From: Colwellia sp.
Lineage (GTDB): Bacteria > Pseudomonadota > Gammaproteobacteria > Enterobacterales > Alteromonadaceae
Direction of reading: 5' to 3'
Assembly: GCA_013215655.1 (NCBI GenBank)
Contig: JABSOX010000014.1
Span: forward strand, 62,001-126,000
Length of the DNA: 64,000 nt
Shown here: one piece after another, positions 8,632-17,914 of the stretch
Layout of the letters: every line of letters begins with the position of its first letter
Position numbering within the stretch: position 1 is the first letter of the stretch
Program-made: the position numbers and the translations under genes
The notes under the pieces: model-generated
Database searches by the model: none
What the model was told of the DNA's origin: nothing
What the model saw: the letters and a program-made list of their open reading frames with translations, nothing else

Positions 8632-10056
8632 TTAATGGCCAGGCTCTATAACAATGCCAGCATTGGGAATATGCCAAACATCGTTTTTCAAATCGATACG
8701 CCCCCCCATTTCAGCAACGACGACTCGGTCAATAATAGCCACGCCACGCTCTGCCATTTGCGTAAAATTATCAATACCATTATTTGGGAAGTTACCACGC
8801 GTGCGGTGAATATTAAACTTGTTGGCAAACTTACGATTAAAGGCTTTTTCAACACCCGCTTTGCCAACCATAAAACCTAACAAACCGCCCCAAGTAGCAG
8901 CAGGATTATCTGAATCCCAGCCCGTTAAAGTGGCTATTTTTATTGTTTCAACAAGACTTCCTTCACCATAGTATAAACTAACAATACTTGCAGCAAAGTT
9001 AATACCCGAGGCGAAACAACCATTACAATACAATTTTTTTTCTGTGATGTCGTAGCCGTCCTCTTGATTTACCTGATATTTTTGGTATAAATCGTCTCTA
9101 ACCGATTCCCAAAGGGCTCCAGAGTGATAACGAGTTTTAACAAAATCAAACATTTTTGCTGAATAAGAATGGTTGGGTAATCTTTGCCTGGCAGTATTGG
9201 CCATCCATTGTATTTGTTCCTTAATTGGCAAAGAACTATCAACATAAGAAGCAAGGGAATACATCACCACATAGAACTCTGCAGCCCATTGAGCATTTTC
9301 TCTTGCCGTTGTTCTGATCGGTAAATGCGCCATTTCCAGAGCGATATCAGGTCTTGCTGGGGCAAAAAAACCGAATATTTCTGTAGTCAATTGGGCATCA
9401 ATCATTTCATATTCTTTGTTGTTTTCAGGATGACTGGTTGCCGGTGGTAATAGACCCTCTTTCAACATTAAATCGTGGGCTCGTTGGTTAGAGACCCAAA
9501 GAAAGTTTTGTTGTTTACCATCTTCAGCCAAACCAAAGGGGGACTGTTCTTCTGAATAAATATGTTTTAACCACCCATCTCTAATTTGCACAGTAGTTAA
9601 GATACTTGTTTTATGGGTAAATAGCAGATGTTGATAGATATATTCAATATCGGTATCGTCATCAGAACCCCATACTCCGCCTTCATCGACAAAAACAAAA
9701 TCTATATTTTCAGAAAGATCACTCGGAATACCTTGCCCCCAGATACTTGGTTGATCTGTACTGCCCCAATCGTCACGTGTATAGAATTTTCCGTGTGGGC
9801 CTTCCCCTCCAATCTTATCCATTTCCGTCACCAGACCCGTCCAATTTGCAATAGACTGACCTAACCAGAAACCATAGAGTTTATCGAGATATTGTGAACG
9901 TGATATGACTATTTCACCTTCTTGCTGTGGTGAATTTGTTAACTTGAACTCATTTGTGGGTTGCACTGATTCAGCCAATTCGCTGCTATTTGGAGACAGA
10001 CATGCCGTTAAGAAAAGTATAATAATGATAATATGAAATTTGATGATGATTTTCAT
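8632..10056 (-). CDS. ADP-ribosylglycohydrolase-fold lipoprotein
   Basis: 474 residues. The N-terminus is a lipoprotein signal (FHIIIIILFLTAC, acylated cysteine C19), so the protein should be exported and membrane-anchored. The body follows the ADP-ribosylglycohydrolase (DraG) fold. An early LYGFWLGQSIANWTGL stretch corresponds to the family's opening GxxxGxxxG helix, GSDDDTDIEYIY is the first metal-binding motif, and TGWDSDNPAATWGGLLGFMVG matches the late di-metal motif. Both metal sites look intact, so it is probably an active hydrolase. Family members remove ADP-ribose from proteins or small molecules in the cytoplasm, so an exported form is unusual. The natural substrate could be some other N- or O-glycoside. 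Confidence 0.8.
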   Translation of the reverse strand: MKIIIKFHIIIIILFLTACLSPNSSELAESVQPTNEFKLTNSPQQEGEIVISRSQYLDKLYGFWLGQSIANWTGLVTEMDKIGGEGPHGKFYTRDDWGSTDQPSIWGQGIPSDLSENIDFVFVDEGGVWGSDDDTDIEYIYQHLLFTHKTSILTTVQIRDGWLKHIYSEEQSPFGLAEDGKQQNFLWVSNQRAHDLMLKEGLLPPATSHPENNKEYEMIDAQLTTEIFGFFAPARPDIALEMAHLPIRTTARENAQWAAEFYVVMYSLASYVDSSLPIKEQIQWMANTARQRLPNHSYSAKMFDFVKTRYHSGALWESVRDDLYQKYQVNQEDGYDITEKKLYCNGCFASGINFAASIVSLYYGEGSLVETIKIATLTGWDSDNPAATWGGLLGFMVGKAGVEKAFNRKFANKFNIHRTRGNFPNNGIDNFTQMAERGVAIIDRVVVAEMGGRIDLKNDVWHIPNAGIVIEPGH

Positions 10057-10176
10057 TGAGCACCCTAAGTAACTAACAAACGATAATTAACACCAAGTTA
10101 ATTTAACTTAATGTCGAGATGAATTCAGCGTGATCATCCGTCGATACTTTCGGCATCTACTAGCTGAAGCAACAGC

Positions 10177-12261
10177 CTAATGAATAAGCACAATTTCTTT
10201 TCGACCATGAACATAGTTTAGATAAAGCAGCCGTTTATTTTTCACATCAACATCATCAAGTCTTAGTGCTCTTGCACTTCGTTGTGCGAGTAATAAAACT
10301 TTTTTTGATGCTAAGTCAAACTGCCAAAATCCACCATTATTATCATTAAAAAATATCTTATCAGCCCTGATTAAGAATTTTGTATGTAGCATCTGCTGAG
10401 CCAGCTCATTTATTGGTGTTTTTTGTCTATCAACAATCCTAAATATTTTTCCTTTTTTGTCAGATAAATATAGATGCTGTTGTGAATCAAGTTGCGCCCA
10501 ATTAGCTGTACCATAATGTAAAACTGTTGATTTACCACTACGCACATCAAATAAAACAAATTGCGATTGCTCATTTTTGATTATTCTCATCAATAATTGG
10601 TTGTTATTTATCCATTGATAAATGCTGGCGACATTTAAAGACTTTTCAATGTGCTCAACCTTGCCATCAAGACTTAGTAGTTGCAGTTGGTTATCAATAT
10701 TCACAGCAATTAAATTTCCATCAGGAGACCAAACAGAAGAACCAACATTCTGCTCTTTGGTAAAATGACTTAATTGTTTAAGTTGTTTACCATTATCAAA
10801 CATTATTTGATAACTACCACTACGATTGGATACAAATGCTATCTCGCGATTGCTGCTATTGCCGTTTAAACTTTTTGGTCGATATTTCGCACCACTTTCA
10901 GTAACAGTACTGCGAAATAGCTTTTTATCCGAGCCTGAGTCCAAATTATGATGATTATCACTCCAATCTAGTTCTGCAATGTCAAAATCAGCCAAGCCTA
11001 GTGTTGCAGCAATACTTTCACCATCTGGGTGATAAACTGGATCGTATATCCTTTGGTAGGTCATTATCGGATATTCGGTAAATTCTCCATCGGTTGTCAC
11101 TTCAATTAGGTTCTGGTTATTAGACATCAAAAATCGATCTTTAAGTGGATGCCAATTCATACCACTCCAGTGCCGACCGTCATAACCTTTGGGAAAATTA
11201 ATGATTACTTCTTCGGTATCACCTGTCGCCATATCCAGAACAATAATATTACTTTTTGTTGAATCATCTACTTGTAGAAAAGCTAATTTATTATTACGTT
11301 TAGAAAAAGTTAGCTCATAACTTACTTTATCTTTGTTTTGATAGATTGTACGTATTGTTTTATTATTAATATTCACTTCAATAACGGCACTGTTTTTTTC
11401 GATACCTAATGTATAAGCAATTGTATGATTAGTTAACCAGCTTAATGATGTGATAACTTCACTTTCGCATTCACCTAGTTGCTTAACAGTTTTTGGTGAG
11501 CTTTTAGCTAAAGCAAATGACAAATAAGTAATTGAGTAACACTTGTTCAATTTTCCTGTTGTACTTTCCCGCCAAAGAGCAATTTGAGTTCCGTCGAGTG
11601 ACCATTCAGCTTTGCCATAAATTGCACTATCCAGCGTTAATTGGTATTCACTATTATCTTTTAAGTTCTTTACCCAAATATGACTATTTCTTGCATCAAC
11701 GTATCGTTGAAATGCTATATATTGCCCATTAGGGGAAAAACTTGCACGATACTCCGTAGCTTCAGTCGCCGTTAGTGGCGTTATCTGCTTAACATTGAGT
11801 CCTTTGGATGTACGACTTTCTACAAACCAAAATATAGAAAAAGCCAACAATGTCGCCATGAATAAAGCGGTCATCATCAGAATTTTTTTTGATTTTATTT
11901 TATCTATAGTTGTTGATTTATCTTGTGAAGGTAGATCAGTTGGGTCTGCTTGCCAACTAACCTTAGCAACCAAACTATAACCTCTCCTTGGGTGAGTACT
12001 AATAAAAGCTTGTGTCTTCGCGTCGTCATTAAATGCTTTACGTAGCTGTGCAATACAACGCTGTAAGGTATTTGCTTCAACAATAACGTCAGGCCAAACC
12101 TCATCTAATAATTTTTGTCGAGGAATGATCTCTCCTGGTTTTTCAGCCAGTAACAACAGCACTTTTAATACCTTAGGCTCAAGCGTTGATATGTTTTTCT
12201 GATAGGTTACTTCGCCGCGCTTTATATCGATACGGAAGTCACCAACAAACAATTCGCCCAT
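10177..12261 (-). CDS. CadC-type regulator with TolB-like beta-propeller sensor
   Basis: 694 residues. Residues 1-100 are a winged helix with the ISTHPRRGYSLV signature near the end. A membrane span lies near 124-148 (MMTALFMATLLAFSIFWFV). The periplasmic remainder shows repeated blades of the PD40/TolB type (FSPNGQYIAFQR, WSLDGTQIALWR, WSPDGNLIAVN, and others) that would form a beta-propeller. Such proteins sense a periplasmic ligand and act directly on DNA. It is divergent from the esterase pair at 12501, with phased repeats in between, so those are the likely targets. Confidence 0.87.
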   Translation of the reverse strand: MGELFVGDFRIDIKRGEVTYQKNISTLEPKVLKVLLLLAEKPGEIIPRQKLLDEVWPDVIVEANTLQRCIAQLRKAFNDDAKTQAFISTHPRRGYSLVAKVSWQADPTDLPSQDKSTTIDKIKSKKILMMTALFMATLLAFSIFWFVESRTSKGLNVKQITPLTATEATEYRASFSPNGQYIAFQRYVDARNSHIWVKNLKDNSEYQLTLDSAIYGKAEWSLDGTQIALWRESTTGKLNKCYSITYLSFALAKSSPKTVKQLGECESEVITSLSWLTNHTIAYTLGIEKNSAVIEVNINNKTIRTIYQNKDKVSYELTFSKRNNKLAFLQVDDSTKSNIIVLDMATGDTEEVIINFPKGYDGRHWSGMNWHPLKDRFLMSNNQNLIEVTTDGEFTEYPIMTYQRIYDPVYHPDGESIAATLGLADFDIAELDWSDNHHNLDSGSDKKLFRSTVTESGAKYRPKSLNGNSSNREIAFVSNRSGSYQIMFDNGKQLKQLSHFTKEQNVGSSVWSPDGNLIAVNIDNQLQLLSLDGKVEHIEKSLNVASIYQWINNNQLLMRIIKNEQSQFVLFDVRSGKSTVLHYGTANWAQLDSQQHLYLSDKKGKIFRIVDRQKTPINELAQQMLHTKFLIRADKIFFNDNNGGFWQFDLASKKVLLLAQRSARALRLDDVDVKNKRLLYLNYVHGRKEIVLIH

Positions 12262-12389
12262 TTATTTCTCTTCTTAATAAAACTAGTAATAGATTTAACT
12301 AATCGATATCAAAATCAATTGGTTCGAAGTATATGGTAAAAAGACTTCAATACCTAATAGCAGTATCAACGCGCATATTTTAACGATCC

Positions 12390-12433
12390 ATCAGCCTAGC
12401 ATCAGGTCAAAATCAGGCCAAAATCAGCTACTT
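12390..12433. promoter_or_regulatory. Four 11-bp phased ATCAG repeats, putative operator
   Basis: ATCAG recurs at 12390, 12401, 12412 and 12423, spaced exactly 11 bp (units ATCAGCCTAGC, ATCAGGTCAAA, ATCAGGCCAAA, ATCAGCTACTT). The array lies 70-110 bp upstream of the first esterase gene and faces the divergent CadC-type regulator. The spacing of about one helical turn fits head-to-tail binding by winged-helix proteins of the PhoB/OmpR fold. Ownership by the neighbouring regulator is inferred. Confidence 0.55.
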
Positions 12434-12500
12434 GCCATTGTCATTGCCCCGTTTCATATGGAAAATATAAACCTCGTTCAAACGCCCTTACAGGTTAACA

Positions 12501-13718
12501 ATGTACAATTATTTATCATTAAAGTTTATAAAATATATTACAGCTAAAGCTTATTATTTATTAATGGCAATGTTTTTTATTGCCGTAAATGTTTCAGCAA
12601 ATGAATCACTAACCTTTGGTCACAGTGAAAAAATTTTTTCAAAAACATTTAATGAAGAGCGCACTCTCTTAATAAAATTACCCGAAGGTTATGAAAATGC
12701 CAAAAATACACAATACCCAGTATTTTACACCTTAGACGGTACAACTCATTTTCACCGCGTAGCTGGCACGTTACAGTGGTTGAGTGATACAGCAAATGTT
12801 ATTCCACAGCATATTGTCGTTGGTTTAGTTGCCGATAACAGTAATCGATTAAGGGATGCTCACCCATTTAAAACCAAAAGGTATAAAGAAGGTCGCATTG
12901 CTCCAGCTGCTGATTTTAGCCACTTCCTTACCGACGAATTAGTACCTTATATTGACAAAAAATATCGCACACACCCAATGAGGACTTTAGCTGGCCATTC
13001 AGCTGCGGGACGCAGTACAGTACACTCACTCACAACAACTAAAGATGTATTTCAGGCTTTTATTATTATGAGTCCGGTCTTCTCAGAAAGTGAGCGTTCA
13101 ATTAGTTTTCTTCAACAAACCGCCAAAAAATTAGAATCTGCGATTAAGGCGCCAACATTTGTATTTACCAGTATCGGATTTGAGCCCAATAATCAAAATA
13201 CCTTTGATCGGATTATCGATGGTTTTAAACGGTATGCGCCAGATAATTTAGAATGGGAAAGTCAGATCTACCCGCAAGAAACACATATGTCGAACCCAAG
13301 TAAAACCTTACATAACGCAATGCAAGCTATCAGTGTATTCAGAGGATGGAGTGTACCTCCAAAATTAACCCATAAAGGTTTATCGGCAATTAAATTGCAT
13401 TACCAAAAACTATCAGAAAAATTTGGTTATAACATTCCACCCGTTGAAGGATTGTTGATCAATATGGCTTATGACTATTTAGGATTGAAACAATCAGAGC
13501 AAGCAATTGAAGCCTTCCAATTGGCCACCAAACTTTATCCGTTATCAGCCAATGCCCATGATAGCTTGGCCGACGCTTATGAATCTGCAGATTTGTTACA
13601 ACAAGCAATGGCTGTACAAAAAATAGCCGTCAAATTAGCAGAAACCCAACAAAGTTCAAATATCGAACAAGTTAAACAACATCTAGCAACCATTGAAGAA
13701 AAGATAAATAACTCGTGA
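12501..13718 (+). CDS. Secreted alpha/beta-hydrolase esterase with C-terminal TPR
   Basis: 405 residues with a signal peptide ending near SANES. The hydrolase domain (about 35-295) opens with the strand pattern YPVFYTLDGTTHF typical of the Fes/IroE/esterase D group. It has the nucleophile elbow LAGHSAAG (serine near residue 166), and ETHMS near 260 is the likely catalytic histidine. Residues about 315-400 hold TPR helices (EAFQLATKLYPLSANAHDSLADAYESA). Family members hydrolyse siderophore esters or other small esters. The next gene is a paralogue about 50 bp downstream, so both are probably one transcript. Confidence 0.82.
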   Translation: MYNYLSLKFIKYITAKAYYLLMAMFFIAVNVSANESLTFGHSEKIFSKTFNEERTLLIKLPEGYENAKNTQYPVFYTLDGTTHFHRVAGTLQWLSDTANVIPQHIVVGLVADNSNRLRDAHPFKTKRYKEGRIAPAADFSHFLTDELVPYIDKKYRTHPMRTLAGHSAAGRSTVHSLTTTKDVFQAFIIMSPVFSESERSISFLQQTAKKLESAIKAPTFVFTSIGFEPNNQNTFDRIIDGFKRYAPDNLEWESQIYPQETHMSNPSKTLHNAMQAISVFRGWSVPPKLTHKGLSAIKLHYQKLSEKFGYNIPPVEGLLINMAYDYLGLKQSEQAIEAFQLATKLYPLSANAHDSLADAYESADLLQQAMAVQKIAVKLAETQQSSNIEQVKQHLATIEEKINNS

Positions 13719-13767
13719 TGCAAATTTTATGCATCATCAACATATAAAAAGCTTAGGAAAATAATTT

Positions 13768-14955
13768 ATGCAGTTAATTAACATTAAAAATATCCTATTG
13801 ATATTATCGACAGTAATATCTATATCTGTTATTGCCGAAAATAAAAAAATAGAACCACCAAAAGGCGAGGCAATAACTTATCAAGCAGGGTTTCACTACT
13901 CATTCGACTCAAAAGTACTATCTGAACAGAGAGAACTGCTAATTCATTTACCTGACGACTATGAAAAATCTGATAAAAAATATCCGGTTATTTATGTGCT
14001 TGATGGTAATGGTCATTTCAAACACGCAACGTCGGCAATAACCTATCTAAAAACACAGAACTTTATGCCTGAAGCCATTCTTATAGGTATTACCAACAAT
14101 AGTGGAACTAGAGGCCGTGACTTAGGGAATGGCAGTGACAAATTTTGGTCTTACATTAAAAGTGACGTGGTAAGTTTTATTGAAAAAAACTACCGAACCA
14201 GCAAGCACAAAACAATTTTTGGTCATTCAATGGCTGGTGCATTTGTAATGCGAAGGTTTATTGAAGACCCGTCTTGGTTCAATAGTTACATTGCGGCAAG
14301 TCCGGGTATGAGAAACGATGTTGTAAAAGAGTACCAAGATTTCTTTACCCAAAATCAAAGTAAACTGGAAGTACTTCAAAATCAGTCTTTCTATTTTACC
14401 ATGGCAGGTGTTGCTGCTGAAGGCACAGAGAATCTACAAATTGTCACTGAAATAGCCGCATTAATTAAACAAAAAGCACCTAAAACATTTAATTGGGGTT
14501 ATCAATATTTACCTCAACATGCTCATATGACAACACCCTATACGACTTTTTATGAAGGCATAACCCAAACATTTAATGACTATCAACCGCCAAAAATTGC
14601 TAGTTATCACGAATATAATGAACAAGGTGGTATGAAAGGAATTGAAAGCCGCTATCAAAAGCGTGCCGCTAAATATCAAACAGCTGCAGAGGTTCCCGAT
14701 AGTCTAGTACGTAGACTTGGCGGTATATTATTTGATGATGATCATAAAGATGAAGCATTAACACTGTTAGTCACAAATACCAAAAAACACCCTGAATCTA
14801 TCTGGGCATTTAACGCATTAGCTCGATTATATGACCAAAATGAACAGTATAAAAAATCTCTAGAGTCTTTTGAAAAAGCACTTGAGCTTGCCAAACAACA
14901 AAAATCGCAAGGCATAAGCTATTTGGAAAGTGAAATTAAACGCGTTAAAAAGTAG
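13768..14955 (+). CDS. Secreted alpha/beta-hydrolase esterase with C-terminal TPR, paralogue
   Basis: 395 residues with the same plan as the preceding gene: signal peptide (cut near IAEN), YPVIYVLDGNGHF, nucleophile elbow FGHSMAG (serine near 153), histidine in HAHMT near 252, then a TPR-like tail (SIWAFNALARLYDQNEQYKKSLESFEKALELA). The two proteins clearly come from a tandem duplication, but they differ throughout, so the copy is old and the substrates may differ. A strong terminator follows. Confidence 0.82.
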   Translation: MQLINIKNILLILSTVISISVIAENKKIEPPKGEAITYQAGFHYSFDSKVLSEQRELLIHLPDDYEKSDKKYPVIYVLDGNGHFKHATSAITYLKTQNFMPEAILIGITNNSGTRGRDLGNGSDKFWSYIKSDVVSFIEKNYRTSKHKTIFGHSMAGAFVMRRFIEDPSWFNSYIAASPGMRNDVVKEYQDFFTQNQSKLEVLQNQSFYFTMAGVAAEGTENLQIVTEIAALIKQKAPKTFNWGYQYLPQHAHMTTPYTTFYEGITQTFNDYQPPKIASYHEYNEQGGMKGIESRYQKRAAKYQTAAEVPDSLVRRLGGILFDDDHKDEALTLLVTNTKKHPESIWAFNALARLYDQNEQYKKSLESFEKALELAKQQKSQGISYLESEIKRVKK

Positions 14956-14996
14956 CCATTTGTAATATCTTTTGAAAATGAGTTCTCTTTAAACAC

Positions 14997-15043
14997 AAAT
15001 AACCGCCTGTTTTAACTTAAACAAATAAACAAGCGGTTATTTT
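14997..15043 (+). terminator. Intrinsic terminator after the esterase pair
   Basis: AAATAACCGC (14997-15006) pairs perfectly with GCGGTTATTT (15033-15042), followed by T residues. It closes the esterase transcript and could also serve the convergent gene ending at 15108. Confidence 0.7.
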
Positions 15044-15107
15044 AGATGGTTGTGATATGGACTTAATAAACTGGTGTATTCCCTTTCATGTCCGTCCCGC
15101 AATGACT

Positions 15108-15854
15108 TTATTGTTTCTCAAACAAATAAACAAAACGATCGGTTTGACGACGAATTTTAGCATCAAATACTTTTGTCTCTCTCGTATCCATTTCATTGCG
15201 TAGAATTTGGCTTTCTTTTATAAATTTGAAACCTCTTTTCTGCAAGTCCTGCATTACAAAGTTATCTTCAATTCGATGTAAAGATTTTGAAGCTGATATG
15301 CCTGCACCCACTTTGGCGGAATGATCGATAACTAAGAATTTACCACCCAATTTTAAAGATTTAAGCAGCTGTGGCATAACAACATCCACAGGAAAACTCC
15401 AATTATGTTCACTGTAAAAGAAGTCGTGGTATCCCAAGACCAATATCGCGGTATCAAATTTTTTCTCACCGAGCTGAAGGTCATCTGACTCAGAAATAAG
15501 ACGTTCAACTTTGTCGAGACCTCCGGCTGCTTCACGGTCTGTTAAAGATTTCCCGACAAATGGAATATAGGCTTTATTATTATGTAATAGTACTTTGCCT
15601 TTAGCTCCTACAAGGTTTGCAATTAACTCGGAGTAATAACCATTACCCCCTAAAAAGTCGAGAACCTTATCGCCTTTTTTAATCCCCGCAAACTTTAAAA
15701 TTTGTTTTGGTTTACTGCTCTTATCACGATCAAGGTCAGCTTGACTGCGAGACTTAATTATTGTGTTTGAAGTGACCGATGTATTCTCGTGAGCACTTAA
15801 ATTGAAAATTGAGCTAGCGAAAAAAGAAAGTGATAAAAGAATTATTGTTTTCAT
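15108..15854 (-). CDS. Secreted methyltransferase-like protein
   Basis: 248 residues with a signal peptide (MKTIILLSLSFFASSIFNLS, cut near SAHE) followed by a Rossmann-like SAM-methyltransferase domain. Motif I reads KVLDFLGGNGYYSE near residue 65, a later strand is FDTAILVLGYHD, and GGKFLVIDHSA matches the post-I region. This matches the group annotated as predicted methyltransferases carrying export signals. SAM is not known to be available in the periplasm, so the real reaction is unclear. It has no obvious operon partner. Confidence 0.75.
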   Translation of the reverse strand: MKTIILLSLSFFASSIFNLSAHENTSVTSNTIIKSRSQADLDRDKSSKPKQILKFAGIKKGDKVLDFLGGNGYYSELIANLVGAKGKVLLHNNKAYIPFVGKSLTDREAAGGLDKVERLISESDDLQLGEKKFDTAILVLGYHDFFYSEHNWSFPVDVVMPQLLKSLKLGGKFLVIDHSAKVGAGISASKSLHRIEDNFVMQDLQKRGFKFIKESQILRNEMDTRETKVFDAKIRRQTDRFVYLFEKQ

Positions 15855-16058
15855 TATGTCTTCCCTATTTTATTGAATAGTTTTATTTACAAGTTTATGT
15901 AATTCTTCAATTACTTCAAACTGTACAAAATAGATTTACCCACCCATTCTGAATAACACTATTTAACCGATTCAGAAAAGATCTGTCTAGTGAAGATTTG
16001 GTGAAGAGTTATTTAAAACTCGGTGTTGCTTTAAGACTGTGCTTTATCTTCTATTTAC

Positions 16059-17486
16059 CTAAGAAATTTCCAATCGGTTTTTACCTTTGCCTTTCGCCTT
16101 ATATAAAGCAGAATCGGCTCGATTAAGTAAGGTATCAACGGACTCATTATGTTGATATTGGGTAATACCAAAACTTACCGTAACCGCATATTTATTATCG
16201 TTTTTGCTAAGGTGCTTCTTAATACGTTCAGCAATATCAATTGCCGCATTAATTTCAGTATCCGCTAACATAATCAAAAATTCTTCTCCACCCCAACGAC
16301 ATATAGCATCACTTTCTCTGGAATAAAGCTTACACGTTTGCGCTATCTGTTGAATGACTTTATCACCCACCAAATGTCCAAAAGTATCGTTAATTTTTTT
16401 AAAATTATCGATATCAATTATTATCAATGACAGCTGATCCTTTTTCCTTTTGCTTTGTTCTAAATTATTTTCCAAAATAGGATCAAAAGCTTGGCGGTTA
16501 AGTAATCCAGACAATTTATCTATGGTTGCCATTGCCTCAAGGCGTTTTTGATACTTATTAAACGTTAAATGAGCAATGAGTAATACCGCCGCCGTTACCA
16601 AAATACTGAGTAAAATGTTTAATTTAAAAGTATCTGTTAACTTTTTTTCACTCGGGTCTGAATGCTGCTCCACTATTAAATACCAACTCAACTCATCAAT
16701 ATAACGGCTATTAAGATAAACCGTTTTCCCCGACATTTGATATCGAATAGAGCTACTGGTATTTGTTAGAATAGTCGCTGCATGCTCTTTAATACCTGAG
16801 CGTTGAAAAATATCTAAACTACCGAGTAAACTATCGCCATTAAGCTTAATGTTTCCCTCTCTATCAACCAACATTACGGTACGTTGATACCGTTGTTGGT
16901 AACTTTCTATTAGCTGCTTTACGGTATCTAGTGCTAAACCAACACCTGTGATGCCAATAAAGTTATGGTCATAATCAAAAACTTTGTAATTAACAAAAAC
17001 GACAAGCCGGCCATCATGGGCGGTATCGTTATCAACATTGACTTCATAATCTACTGATTCGGGAAGATTTTTAACATGAAAATACCACTGATCTTGACTG
17101 TCTTCTGTAGATATTTTTTTTATAATACCATTTGGATGATAATAATTACGGGTAGCATCACTAATGAAATAACTCGTTATGGTGTGATACTTTTTTTGAA
17201 TTTCTTTAAGATATTTAATCAGCTTTTCAGGGTTATTTTCGCCATTGAGTTTCCAATCCCGAACAAAAGTGTCTTGTGCCATTAACGAAGAAATAAACAC
17301 CGGTTTAAACAAGTCATGCTGAATTTCAGAATAAATATTATCCGTGGTTAACGGTAATGCATCATTGGTAATTTTTGCTTCAATAGAATCATGTGCAACA
17401 CGGTAACTTAACCAACTGGTAGTAAGAAAACCTGACAATAATAAAATAGCTAAAAGCAGGCTAAAGCGTCTCCGTCTATTGAGCAT
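16059..17486 (-). CDS. Membrane diguanylate cyclase with Cache sensor domain
   Basis: 475 residues. One membrane span near 8-28, a periplasmic double-Cache-like domain to about 280 (contains WYFHVKNLPESVDYEV and DYDHNFIGITGVGLALD, typical of dCache), a second span near 283-305, then a GGDEF domain. The catalytic signature is GGEEF near residue 401. RESD sits exactly five residues before it, matching the product-inhibition I-site. LSGLLNRQAF marks the start of the domain. It should make cyclic di-GMP from GTP in response to a periplasmic small molecule. No EAL domain is present. Confidence 0.93.
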   Translation of the reverse strand: MLNRRRRFSLLLAILLLSGFLTTSWLSYRVAHDSIEAKITNDALPLTTDNIYSEIQHDLFKPVFISSLMAQDTFVRDWKLNGENNPEKLIKYLKEIQKKYHTITSYFISDATRNYYHPNGIIKKISTEDSQDQWYFHVKNLPESVDYEVNVDNDTAHDGRLVVFVNYKVFDYDHNFIGITGVGLALDTVKQLIESYQQRYQRTVMLVDREGNIKLNGDSLLGSLDIFQRSGIKEHAATILTNTSSSIRYQMSGKTVYLNSRYIDELSWYLIVEQHSDPSEKKLTDTFKLNILLSILVTAAVLLIAHLTFNKYQKRLEAMATIDKLSGLLNRQAFDPILENNLEQSKRKKDQLSLIIIDIDNFKKINDTFGHLVGDKVIQQIAQTCKLYSRESDAICRWGGEEFLIMLADTEINAAIDIAERIKKHLSKNDNKYAVTVSFGITQYQHNESVDTLLNRADSALYKAKGKGKNRLEIS

Positions 17487-17752
17487 TTAAAGCTTACCTA
17501 ATTAATAAAATCAAAAGTTAAATCTATTGTGAATGAAAGACTTATAATTACAAGTCATTTGAATGGAATTTGTTTTTAGTGTTTGATATTAAAGATTAAA
17601 AACCACTATAAACAAGTTAAATCATAACAAACACCAAACTAACACTACATTCACATTCACACGAATTAAAGCTCCTAAGCAAAGCGCACTTAACGAGTAT
17701 TTTGAACAATAGATCTGAGTGATAAGTATTATTTATTAAGATATTATTGAGA

Positions 17753-17801
17753 TGACAATCGTCCCCTAGGCCTTAAATCGTTCTAAGGCTCAAGCAACCT
17801 A
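17753..17801 (-). pseudogene. Fragment of the RNase P RNA gene
   Basis: This stretch matches the complete rnpB at 22840-22889. Within it, the 36 bases 17766-17801 agree with 22854-22889 at 35 positions, including the hairpin formed by GCCTTA and TAAGGC. Similarity is weaker from 17753 to 17765 and stops on both sides. It lies in the 428-bp gap between the diguanylate cyclase and the TPR gene, where I see nothing else of note. It is in the same orientation as rnpB. Confidence 0.75.
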
Positions 17802-17914
17802 TCTAACTCCTATACTAGTTATTTTGATAATGGCTCCCATTGAGTCGAAGTTAAACCTAATTACTTAAGGAGTAACTTGCTCATTTTACTTCTTAGCTCA
17901 AAATTAGCTTCTGG

